From contig JAUIRK010000142.1 of the NCBI GenBank assembly GCA_030549495.1, positions 570,001 through 634,000 of the forward strand: a stretch of DNA of 64,000 bases. The letters run 5' to 3'. How positions within the stretch are numbered: position 1 is the first letter of the stretch; each line of letters opens with the position of its first letter. The notes beneath the pieces were generated by a model, which was given only the letters and a program-made list of their open reading frames with translations, was not told the origin of the DNA and did not search any database. The stretch is from Nectonema munidae (Eukaryota > Nematomorpha > Nectonematoida > Nectonematidae). This document shows, piece by piece, positions 54,314-64,000 of the stretch. A program made the position numbers and the translations under genes.

Positions 54314-56846
54314 ATCAAATTAGTGTAAAAGATGGGAACTTTATTAATAAAAAATAATAAAAATTGAAAATTTATGCCGAAAAATATAATAACTCAATAA
54401 AAATATAAATAAAATTTTTAATTTTTCGAGTTTTCTTTTGTGGTTTTTTGACTCACAATCGTGACAACTGACGAATTTTAACTAATTCCTTTTTCTAATT
54501 ATGTTATAATTTAATAAATAAATTGAAATTCACTCTTTCAACAATGAGCAAATATCAAAAAGTAAATTATCTGCGTTTACGTTTGAAGAGTTTTTGATTG
54601 AATTTTCAAAGCGTTCTAGAAGATTGGTTGTTTGAAAACAAATAAATGTATGTTTGTGGGTTTGTTTTAATGACATATTCGTTAAATATATAGATTAGTG
54701 TGAAAAATATTTTTTCCTGGTATAAATTACAATTTTGATACTTTAAATCTTAAAAGCCTACATTAAGAAACAATTATGCATTAGTAAAAAGATATCTGTT
54801 ATTAATATACTCGTAAAAGTAAAAAATGTTTTGTAGTGATACTAGAATGATTATTTATATATCAAAGAAATAAAAAATCTTCCAAAAATTTATGTGATTA
54901 AATACGAAGTCTAAACGTTTTAATTTTTTTCTTTCGCCAGCTTTCGGATCTGTTTTAGATAACGATAAATAAAAAAAGTAGTTTTTTCCTTTATTTAGTG
55001 ATTAGTTTTTGCTCCTATTCTAAAATGTACGTTTAATATTTAAAAAGATTTTCTTTTTAATTTATTGAGAAGTTATTAGATATTTTGATTATTTTTTATT
55101 TCAACAATGTCATATCCATTTAATATATTTAAAAGATGTATTTTTAGCATTATTTTTTCATGTCCTTACCAGAATCATTCTTATTCGGCAGCGTGGTTAA
55201 TGGACATTATAGTCATAATGCACCTTAATTTTATTTATCCTAATTTTTGCAATAGTAGTATTTACCCAAAAAATCTCATAATTTTAGTTCGTACAGCTAT
55301 AGCTTTTTATATATTGTTTTTTTCCAAAATTAAATATTTTTGTCCAAAAAGTGCCTGCTTAAACAAATAGCTATATCAATAATCAAAAATAGAATCATTA
55401 ATACAAATTATTTATTACATACTAATGACTATCTTATATTATTTTTTTGATTATTTGATGTCCTAAATGTTCTTATACATTATTTTGTTAGCGTTATATT
55501 TCATAGTAATTCTATAAACGCTTACCTGAAATCTTTGAATTACTCTTATGTCACTATACTTGTTGCAATTCTTATTTATATGTGATTTATGTATAGTATA
55601 TATAAAATTTTTCATTAATTGAATGTTTCTATACGTTATCTTGTAATGTGCAAATAAACATCTTTTCAGGACAGGCCCGTCGATAAAAGGAGAGGGGCTT
55701 TGCCTCCAGAACTCCCTTGAAATATATACAGTTTATTATATTTCCCGGCCTATTAAAATCAGTTTTATTCCTTATACCTAGAGTCCGGTGACGAGGCTGA
55801 TTCAGAGAATATATATTTTAAAAAATTTGTCCCAATTATTTAAAATAACTTACGACCCTGTTCAAAAACCCATAAACTAAATAATTCAAGTATAGAGATT
55901 ATACTAAATATAAAGACAAACTATAGCAAGTATTAATACTTTCCTAAAGTCTTTGATATTTGTATTGCACTTTTATTAAAATATATTTATATAGAATAAC
56001 TGTACCGCTGTCGCTACACAAGAGAAATTTATTCGAGAAAAACAAAGACCTTTTTGATTGGAATTTTTTATGCGTTATCACTTTCAGGCTTTAAAAACGT
56101 TTCAGTTTTTAAATATAGTATAGCGACCAGTTTTCAAACACTCTACACATCTGAGAAATCTCTATACTTATTTTATTTGTTTGTTTAAACAAGTCACAGA
56201 ATGATTAATTAATTATCATGTGATAAAATCAAGTCATGAGAAAAAATACGAAGTCAGAAGTGTTAGTTACCTTATGTCTGGGACGGGGAAAGATGGGGCG
56301 TGGTTTCTGAAATAAGAATTTAATAACTTTAATGTCATAATTTGTGTATTTTTGGGAGATATAAGCGTATGATATTTTTTTAATTCCCTCTTGGATTTTG
56401 TATGGAAGAAGGGGATGATGTAGGTTCAAGGTTTTTAGAACCCTGACTAGAACCTTTTCTGTTTTTATGCAATCTATAAATGGATATTTTTCGAATTGAA
56501 AATTATTAAGTTGGATTATTGTTATATTTTGTGTTACGACTTGTTCGTATTTATAATAAAAATATTTGGACCAAATTCAACGATCTTGATACTAAAAATT
56601 TTCAAATTATGAACTAAAATTCAAGGAAAAAAACTATTTTTTTCAATCTTTTGTGATCTTTAAGAACGTAAAAAAAATTTTATGCATACTTATTGACTAT
56701 TTCTTTTAGCTATTTATTATGTTTAGATTACCTAAAATCCATTATTTTATCTGTAATTTTTTACATATTAATTTTTAAAAGATACTATTAAAATATCTGA
56801 AAAAAGAATGCAAAAATGCATTTTGATTTTGGAAAATTTAAAAATA
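54314..56846. other. AT-rich intergenic region
   Basis: No supportable gene. Patches of normal complexity occur at about 55675-55810 (TTAAAATCAGTTTT shared with 18425-18440, before the poly-C run). Confidence 0.5.
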
Positions 56847-58097
56847 CAGAATTCCATTTATAACGAATTCGGATACAACGAATTTCGCTTATAAAGAAAA
56901 AATCTTTCAGTTGCTAGAAAAATAATACTGAAATTTCAATGTCGAAAACTAAACACAATATTTCATTTAAACAAATTACAGCATAATCAACTTCCGTCAG
57001 CCCAACTGTAATCTCTGATTAGAAATCTCTGTGCTACCAAAGTAGTCACTTTTTTGGAAGAATTTACCAAACAAAAGGAAAGATTGTATTTGAGGTAAAT
57101 TAAGCAAATAAAGGATTTCCGTTTTAGTTGTAACAAACTTTAATGGAACTGAAAAGTATCCTTTGATTTTTCAAGATTTTTCAATTTGATTGTCAAAATC
57201 CCAGATGTTTCAAGGACATCAAAAAGTTTCCATTAAATTATGCTTTCAATTCAAAAGCATGGATGACGAAAATTTTTCAAAGTTGAATTACAATTGTTTG
57301 ATATAAAAAAATGGAGAAAGGAAGAAGAGGAGACAGGAGGCATACTTTTCATGGATAATTGTACTGCTCACACATCTTTGATTGATTTGCAAATCGTTAA
57401 GGTAGCTTCACAACTTCAAGCCTTCGATGCTGTTGAGTATCATAATTGCTACTTGTTAAGAAGCTTAAAATGTAATCATAGAAAGAAGTTTTTTTGAAAG
57501 AATTTTGGATTTTTATAAGCCGAAAAAATATTTTAAATTCAACCTCCTCATGGATGCAATGTTGATGCTAATATAAAAGTTGCTTGGAATACGGTGGCGA
57601 AAATGTAATCAAAAATATTTCTCTCTTTGTGGATTTATATTTCAAGAAAATATCACTATGGATTGTAATGAAAATCAAAAAAAAATTACAATTTATGATG
57701 AATTTATTTCTAATTGTGGAGATTACTTTAGTGGACAAGGATATAAAATTTTCAAGATATGATTAGTGTTGACGCTCATTAGTCACTTCTGACGTCGATT
57801 GCGTTCTACTTGAAGAAAATATTGATTCTGATAACAACCGAGAAGAAAATGATGAGTAGCAGCAGAAATGAGTTACTGGAGCTGAAGCAAGGAGCTCCTT
57901 GTTCCACCTCATTGTTAAAAATGAGGAAAAAAATTTTTACTTCAAACTTGGAAAAACAAACAAAAATAGATTTTTCACAAAAAAAGTATACTGTTTTAAA
58001 ATAAACTTTGAAAGAGTTCATTTTATTTTTCTTTGAAAAATGTTTCGTATGCAATGAATTTCGGATATAACGAATTGTTTTTTATCCGGTTTCACTG
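56847..58097 (+). mobile_element. pogo/Tigger-type DNA transposon relic
   Basis: The ends CAGAATTCCATTTATAACGA and, on the right, TTCGGATATAACGAATT...CGGTTTCACTG carry the ATAACGAAT words typical of Tigger ends (CAGTGAAACC class). TA precedes the left end. Inside, in several frames, are FNGTEKYPLIFQ-like text, a degraded FK.....K.WM stretch and ILFMDNCTAHTSLIDLQ (57294 frame), the DDE-region signature of Tigger transposases. Frameshifts and stops show it is dead. At 1.25 kb it is also internally deleted. Confidence 0.82.
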
Positions 58098-58599
58098 TTT
58101 TATGAAATTTTCTTTATAATTTATGAAGACTACAGTTAAACTTTTAAAATAGATCGCTGTTCTTGTTTATTTTACCATAAGTGCACAAAGTCTGAATGTA
58201 TGGGCTTGAATTTTTCATCACATGTATAAAGTTACTTTTTTTGAATCTTTTATCAATGCTCGGTCTACTAAATATTTTGTTGGATTAAATTTCTCCATAA
58301 ACTCCTCCTCATTTGGGAACAGAGTTAGATCCTGTGAGGAATTACTGCAGTTCTAAAAGATGTAAATGTCATATTCCATGAAAATTGAAAAGTTGTCAAT
58401 TTGAGTCTGCTGGTCGGTGGTCCCAAATCCCTCATGGAAACTCAGAAATGCCCCCAAGGACCGAATTCCACTGTTTAAGAGTAATTGTTATAGGGAATTG
58501 AGGGATATCGCTGACTATTGGGAAATGCATGAGAAAGGAACACACTGATGCGCGATTTTTTGAAGCAGCTTATGGAGAGCCGCTATTAAAAGTTTCCAC
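58098..58599. other. Region upstream of ECSIT
   Basis: This 500-base gap presumably includes the ECSIT promoter and 5' UTR. GC content rises slightly toward the gene. No specific element is recognised. Confidence 0.5.
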
Positions 58600-58839
58600 A
58601 TGAAAGAGATGAGGATTTTATCTTCTCTGAAGAGTCTTCGCTTTGCAAAAAGCAATTTCAGCAGTTCCTTGGATCATTTGAAGTTTGTGTCCCAAGAATT
58701 CCAATCAAATTTAAACACGCGCATAACCTCTTCGAAAGGTCAAGACAACGATTTTGCTTTGCATGCAAACCTTGAGAAAGATGCCTTTTACGAATACGAC
58801 GAGAAAAATGTCTCAAAAATGAAAATACTTGATGACATG
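58600..58839 (+). CDS. ECSIT: ECSIT exon 1
   Basis: It starts MKEMRILSSLKSLRFAKSNF and ends ILDDM before gtaact. The end matches the family's helical segment before the PPR-like region. The alternative upstream-most Met is the one used here; the second Met (codon 4) is equally possible. Confidence 0.88.
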
Positions 58840-61800
58840 GTAACTCTTCCCTACTTTCTGATTCTCGTTCAGCCAAGAGATTATGTTTTTGTATTTTGTG
58901 GAATAGGTAAAGGATTACTCTGCAAGATGCAAAGAAGGACAGGGTATTGCGGAGTTTGTGGAACTTCTTTTGGAAAAGCAAGACGAATTGGAGTTGAATC
59001 GGTGCCTTGAATCGTACAAAGTTATCTTCAAGGCCATTCCTCCTCACATCTTTGCCTCTAAAAATATGTGGTATGTTTCCAGCCTTATTTAATATATTTT
59101 ACGATTCGTCGTCCTCAAAATTTAGAGGGAGGGGGAGGGGGCGAAAACCTTTTGTTTTATTTTTCAAAATTTATTAAATTTTTAATTTTTTGGAATGGCG
59201 GTGTTTAACGAAAATAGATTATATTTGTTTGAGGCTTTCTCATTCGACGTGGAGCGACCACGATCACAACTCATCCCATGCCTTTCTCTTTTTCTCATTT
59301 GCCTCTTCGTTTTCGAAGGTTGGCATGAACGTTTCATGAATGATTGAATAGACATTGCCAGCATTTCTCTTGATAAGTTTTTCGCTCCTCCACTAATTTT
59401 CCCAACTTTTTGAAGCATCCCTTAGTGATTTTCTTTGCATCTTCATTCGTTTTCTCCCTCTTCCTTTTCCGCGGGTATAAGCAATTGTTTTGACGATCTC
59501 TCTGAGTTTTTCACCAGCACTTCCTCTGATCGCGTGTCCAATGAAAGCAAGTTTTCTTTTTTCAATCGATTTCATTAAAAGTGGGGCGTCAATTCTCATT
59601 CTTTTAACCACTTCTGAGTTAGTTTTATGAGATGTCCAAGGTATTCCTAAGAACTCTTCTATAACACCACATTTCAAAAGCTTCCACTTTTTTTCTGGAA
59701 ATACTTTTCATGACCCAAGTTTCACTTCCGTATTTCAAAGCTGGCCCAATGCATGTTTCAAGTATTTTTCTTTTTAATTTTAAACTAATTCGACTTTTTT
59801 AAAGTTTTCATGTCTTTGAAAAGGAATTCTAGCTATTGAAATACGAGAAGCATCTCTTCCATCGTTTTTAATGTTGACACCAAGATATTTAAAATTGTCT
59901 GTGCATTTTACTTTTGTGATTTTCATACATTAGGTTTTTTCTATGTTTATATTAGTATCAAATTTTTTTCCTAATTTATAAAGTTTTTCAAGAATGTTGT
60001 TCAACCTCTTCCGTTTCTGAGATTAAGACAGTGTCATCAGTGTACATTATTCTATTGAACTTGAACTTCCCAATTTGTATGCCTTCATCATCTTCCAAGT
60101 CTTTAAAAGCTTTTTCTGAATAAGTATTATACAATATTGGTAAAAGTACACAATCTTGGCGAATTCCTCTACACACGTTAATGGGAAATGTTTCATATCC
60201 TTTGAAATGTCCTTTTTGATTTTTATAGAGATTTTCGATTATCTTCAAACACTTTTTGAGTATATTGAGTTTCTCTATTGTGTTTAAAAACTTCTTGAAA
60301 TGTGCTCTGTCAAATGTTTTCTCAAAATCTATAAAACAAATAATAAATGTTTTTTCTTCCTGGTTGATGCTAAACGTTGTGATAGATTAGAGGATAGCTA
60401 TAGCCTCCATAGTACAACGGTTAGGAAGCAATCCGTATTGAAGAGGGTTTAGAACAGAGTTTAAACTTTTTGAGATTTTATTTTGTATGATGAGATATAG
60501 GATTTTTCTTCACATTTGACAGTTCCAGATTTTTTCGCTATCGCAATGAATTCACTCGTGGTAAAGTCTTCTGGTAGCACACTTGTTTCATATATATCGT
60601 CAATAAACTTAAACATTCTTCATTCAGCAATTCTCCTCCTCTATTGGTATTGTTTCAGAGTATTATAGTATTCTTCAATTCTGATTACATCTTTGTCTTC
60701 GTTATTGTACTGTATAACGTCATTTATATCGATGGAATCAAAGTGGTATCATTTTTATTAAAATATTCAGTCTCTGAATAGATATTTTTGGTTTCTTCAT
60801 CATCACCAAATATTTCATTCATGTAACTTTACCATCTTCCACTAATTTTTATTTCTTCTGTTAATAGATTTCCGTTTTTATCTGAAATAAATTTGCTTCT
60901 TTTTCTGCTTTGAATTTTTTCAAGAGACTTTTTTATCCTTTTATGCATTTCTCTCACGTTATTTTTCAATTCTAAGTTTTCTATTTCTTTACACTCATTA
61001 TGATAGAGCCATCTTTCTTTAGCTTCGTTGAATTTCATGACATCTTTTCTTGTACTTAAAATTATTCGTCTTGTTTTCTTTGTTTCGTTTTTCAATTAGA
61101 ATTAAATTTAGTTGTTTCAATTTTTTAATTTAATTTTAGTATTAGTTTCTTTTTACATACTTTATGATTTCTCAATACTTTTTCAGCTAGAGTGTTTTCA
61201 GCCACATCTGATATTGCATTTTGGTTTCAATCCAGTTATTGCAACCATCATTAAGCTTTGTGTTCATTTCCTTTCTGTATTCATTATATCTTTGTTCAGA
61301 TTCTAATTTAATGACGTATTTACTTTATGCTTCTTTTTGTTATTCCATTTTTTATTGAGTTTGAGTTTAAGGTTACCTATAACCATATTATGATCCGTTC
61401 CACAGTCGGGTCGACATATAGGTCTACACCTCTTGAGACTGTTCCAGTATCTCTGATTTATAAGAATGTAATCTATTTGATTTCTAATTTGGCCATCGGG
61501 TCTTCTCCACGGGTGTCGTCTTTTTTTGCTTGAACGCCAAATGTGCTTTTGATAGTAAAACACTTGCTTTTGCAATAGTCTACCAAAAGTTGTCCTTTTT
61601 CATTTCTTTTCCTAAGTCCATAGTTCCCAACAATAAGTTATTCTGCTCTACCTCCAACAACAGCATTAAAATCTCCCATGATTATTACAGCTCGGTCTCC
61701 TCTACCACCAAGTTCTTTTATCAGGTTTCAATTTTATCATAAAACTCTAGTATCTTTTCATCTTTATTCTCTGCTGTAGGAAAGTAAACTTGAATGATCA

Positions 61801-63988
61801 TTCTTTCTTTATGAACTCCTTTCAGAACACATCCCATTATTGCTTCATCGATACTCTTTATTGCTATCATTTTTTCTTCGTGGTGACTTTGTAATTATTG
61901 CAACACCGTTCCTTGATTTGATGCCACCAAAAAACTTCACATGGTATTTCTTTCCCCTGCTTCAAAAGATGTCAAAGCTACTCTCCCCTATAACCCATTT
62001 AAGACCAAGCAAAGCAGACGATATCTAAAAAAACGCAGACGATTTATATTCAAAGTCATTGAAAAAAGCAGACGAGGATGAAATTAATTATGTTCCAAAA
62101 TAGGAACATTGGTCGTAAATGGGTAGGATTTCGCATAAACAAGATTTCAACGTTTTGTTGTTCCATTTGTTCAATTATTATAATTTGTAGTTTTCCACTT
62201 TTATTAACACCTCTTACATTCCATGTTCCGATCTTTATATGCTTGAGTTTATCTTTTTTGTTTTTGGAGCCCTTTCGTTCTTTTTTTTCTTTCTTTTTTG
62301 ACGTTTCCCAACTATTGTTAAAGCCAACTGCCACAAATGCTCTTTCAGAGTTGGGTGTGCTAGTACTGAAACAACGGCATGTGTAACAAAAAGCCTTATC
62401 GCTAGATATGCCATAATCTAACCAAGTGAAAGTTTTATACCATGACTAACAATTATCTTTTATAAAAATCTTTGGGGAACAGAATTCTTCATGAGCCAGC
62501 CTAATCAGTATTTTATGTTCCAAGGTCAAAAATGTGTTTCTCTTCTGTAGACCATATGGAAAGGCTGCATTAGAAGACTCATTAGTATCGGAACTCATTT
62601 ACCCGACGCTCGACTATCCGATACAATACTGCCTGAAACTAATCTTCTCAATTTTTTTCTCCGTTATTGTTATCTCCTGACTTTCACACTCTGACACCGA
62701 CAATGTCTTCAAAACGAATGCATTCACCTTTGCCCTTATAATATTTAAATCCTATTTTTCATTCGACACCCACTTGACAATGAAGTGAAATTGAATCAGT
62801 TATGGCAGTAATAGATTACACAAATGTCAACACAATTATCGAAAGAGCAAAAAAGCTATCAAAAAGAAATCATCTTGCTGAGACTAGCATCAACAACAGA
62901 ACTTCAATTTAATAAGAGGATGAAAATTTCGAACGACATGGTCTTCAAAAGATCACCCACTTTCTAAAAAATGTCATGCTAGGTGTAGCTCTTATAAATA
63001 AATAAATTTAATTTGAAAAATAAACTTTCCTTAATCAATTTTCTCAGCATCACTATAAAATTTTCAAAAAAATTAATTTTCTTTTTAAAAACTGTTTTTT
63101 CACCTTAGGTTTTCTCGGTATCAAAGATTTTGCCATTTCATATTATGCAATGCGCCATTCCTTGGCCAAGCCTACCCTATTACATCTATTCAAGATGTTT
63201 AGCCTTTACTTCGCTAGCTTTCATGTCTTCTTTCTACTCGTTTTTTAAATTTTAGGCAAGTCAAAATGAATTACTTTCCAAAGCAGCAGTACACAGGCCA
63301 CACCATTCTCTACAAGATGTACTCGAATGATCTTTGCGCGGATGACGATTTTCGAAATCTCGCCCACTCTCGCTTCGGTCATATGTCGACCTTTGTTCGC
63401 GAAATAAACTTCCACCTTTACTTCAAGCCCAAAATGAAGAACATTGGAGACTTCGCCTTGCCCGTTGACATGCCCAAAGACTCCAAGTACCTGGCTTTGA
63501 TTGCTCTCCGTAAGATCTGCAGAGATTCGGAGACTGAGATTTTGTTACACTCTCTCAAACAGGATCCTAATCCTTCTTCCCCTGAACTTTGCTCAGGAGA
63601 TAAAGTCAATTTTCCGACAGAAGATATGTCCTGCGATGAGTGGATAGCCTCTGCGCAGTCTCCCCAGCAAAAGGCCTTGCTCGTCCAAATTGTTGAGAAT
63701 AATTTGAAAACTAGCACACGCTCCAAAGCATTCTTCATAGAAGGCCCGTATCACGTGTTTTTAAGTCAGCGCTACGTCTGGTATTACTGGTTGAAAGCGC
63801 CGCTAAGCGAAGAGGATGAGATTTTGGCTGAAAAAGTTTTCTCCTTGGACATTTGTGATGACTGCTCTGAATGGACTCTTTTCCACGAGAAGGAAAAAAC
63901 GCCTTTGGGGATTGTGGACGGTATCAATATTCACAAACAAGATGACGGCTACTACCTTGCCTTTTGCGTGCCAAATATCTCCAAGTAA
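58600..63988 (+). CDS. ECSIT: ECSIT, mitochondrial complex I assembly / Toll pathway factor
   Basis: ECSIT acts in assembly of respiratory complex I in mitochondria and, in animals tested, in Toll/TRAF6 signalling. Exons 58600-58839, 58907-59070 and 63256-63988 join in frame to 378 residues (human 431). The Arg/Lys/Ser-rich N-terminus fits a mitochondrial presequence. Diagnostic matches to human ECSIT are IPPHIFASKNMW then NYFPKQQYTGHTIL (human HYPRQQ.CG), FALPVDMPKDSKYLALIALR (PFPVPRDLPQDPVELAMFGLR), SAQSPQQKALL (GIQSPDQQAAL) and FFIEGPYHVFL (VFVEGPFSLWL). The stop TAA follows NISK, but TCCAA/gtaaga is also a plausible donor, so a short last exon may lie outside the window. A LINE sits in intron 2. 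Confidence 0.93.
58907..59070 (+). CDS. ECSIT: ECSIT exon 2
   Basis: It follows a 67-base intron with donor gtaact and acceptor gaatag. It encodes VKDYSARCKEGQGIAEFVEL through CLESYKVIFKAIPPHIFAS and KNM, matching ECSIT in order and spacing. The donor is gtatgt, in phase 2 (TG/G, a Trp). Confidence 0.9.
59180..62345 (-). mobile_element. RTE-type LINE in ECSIT intron 2 (dead)
   Basis: On the - strand, from the 5' end: HIKIGTWNVRGVNKSGKLQ (endonuclease start), a MITE insertion, IKSRNGVAII, VIIMGDFNAVVG, GQIRNQIDYILI followed by DCGTDHNMVIG (endonuclease end), a helical linker (61095-60829), RT with VCRGIRQDCVLLPILYN and MYTDDTVL, and the C-terminal FLGIPWTSHKTNSEVVKRM, ..RKLAFIGHAIRG. The order and phrases fit RTE/BovB-like LINEs. 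It is broken by several frame changes and stops. It lies antisense to ECSIT, downstream of the exon 2 donor. Confidence 0.88.
61994..62123. mobile_element. TTAA-type MITE, family A, inside the RTE LINE
   Basis: The ends CCCATTTAAGACCAAG and TTGGTCGTAAATGGG are the same orientation and near-identical to the copy at 22892, with three GCAGACG words and the TGTTCC/GGAACA palindrome. The flanks (ATAA, TAGG) are no longer clean TTAA. It interrupts the LINE endonuclease reading, so it arrived after the LINE. Confidence 0.85.
63256..63988 (+). CDS. ECSIT: ECSIT exon 3 (main domain)
   Basis: The acceptor is aattttag and the exon completes the Trp, reading QVKMNYFPKQQYTG onward to NISK and TAA. It contains most of the diagnostic ECSIT motifs. 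Compared with human it has an insertion after LKQ (a Pro/Ser-rich loop). It ends about 30 residues earlier than the conserved region unless it splices on at 63984. Confidence 0.95.
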
Positions 63989-64000
63989 GACTTTCTTCTT

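Larger units (their letters stand above)
59071..63255 (+). other. ECSIT: ECSIT intron 2
   Basis: A GT-AG intron of 4.2 kb, mostly the RTE LINE and its MITE. The stretch 62346-63255 is AT-rich, with no further feature seen. Confidence 0.85.

Noticed and set aside
58907-59010. Direct read-through of ECSIT exon 1 frame to position 59010
   Set aside because: The read-through text (VFCGIGKGLLCKMQR and on) has no ECSIT similarity, whereas removing the 67-base gtaact-gaatag intron restores it.
1-64000. CRISPR arrays, operons, bacterial-type genes
   Set aside because: None are present; the genes are spliced animal genes and the repeats are transposons, SINEs, MITEs and one diverged tandem array.

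Overview
This is an AT-rich, intron-rich metazoan nuclear window loaded with transposon relics. Large introns, GT-AG splicing and five animal genes (a metabotropic glutamate receptor, dynactin subunit 5, URI1, SLC30A9/ZnT9 and ECSIT) point to an invertebrate animal. I cannot name the phylum from sequence alone. An arthropod or other invertebrate with R1-like and RTE-like LINEs fits, but that is inference.

Layout. 1-27.5 kb: the 3' three quarters of a group III-like metabotropic glutamate receptor gene (+). Ten exons can be joined with consistent phases (6955-27525); the upstream N-terminal exons lie outside the window or were not found, and one small exon between 7124 and 12880 must exist but was not located. 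Introns hold hAT-type elements with perfect or near-perfect 8-bp target duplications, a family of ~115-131-bp TTAA-flanked (piggyBac-type) MITEs, and tRNA-derived SINEs. 30.2-34.9 kb: DCTN5 (-), two exons, with a decayed ~3-kb hAT-like transposon in its single intron. 37.5-40.3 kb: LINE fragments. 40.7-45.7 kb: two single-exon genes on the + strand, a very compact URI1 and SLC30A9, separated by a diverged ~147-150-bp tandem array. 48.2-54.3 kb: LINE territory. An R1-like LINE (-) is invaded by a 1.6-kb Mutator-like foldback element, which itself carries a tRNA-derived SINE, and by a 267-bp hAT MITE. 56.8-58.1 kb: a pogo/Tigger relic. 58.6-64.0 kb: ECSIT (+), three exons, with a broken RTE-type LINE in the second intron.

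The genes are not functionally linked as an operon. ECSIT and SLC30A9 are both mitochondrial proteins, DCTN5 belongs to the dynein adaptor dynactin, URI1 to the prefoldin-like/RNA polymerase assembly machinery, and the receptor to neuronal signalling. I saw no CRISPR array and no wholly new biological system. The most interesting signals are the receptor's altered ligand pocket (conserved Lys replaced by Gln), a GC-AG intron in its TM2, the compact URI1, the TTAA MITE family with three repeats of a CGTCTGC core, and the datable nest of insertions at 48.8-54.3 kb.
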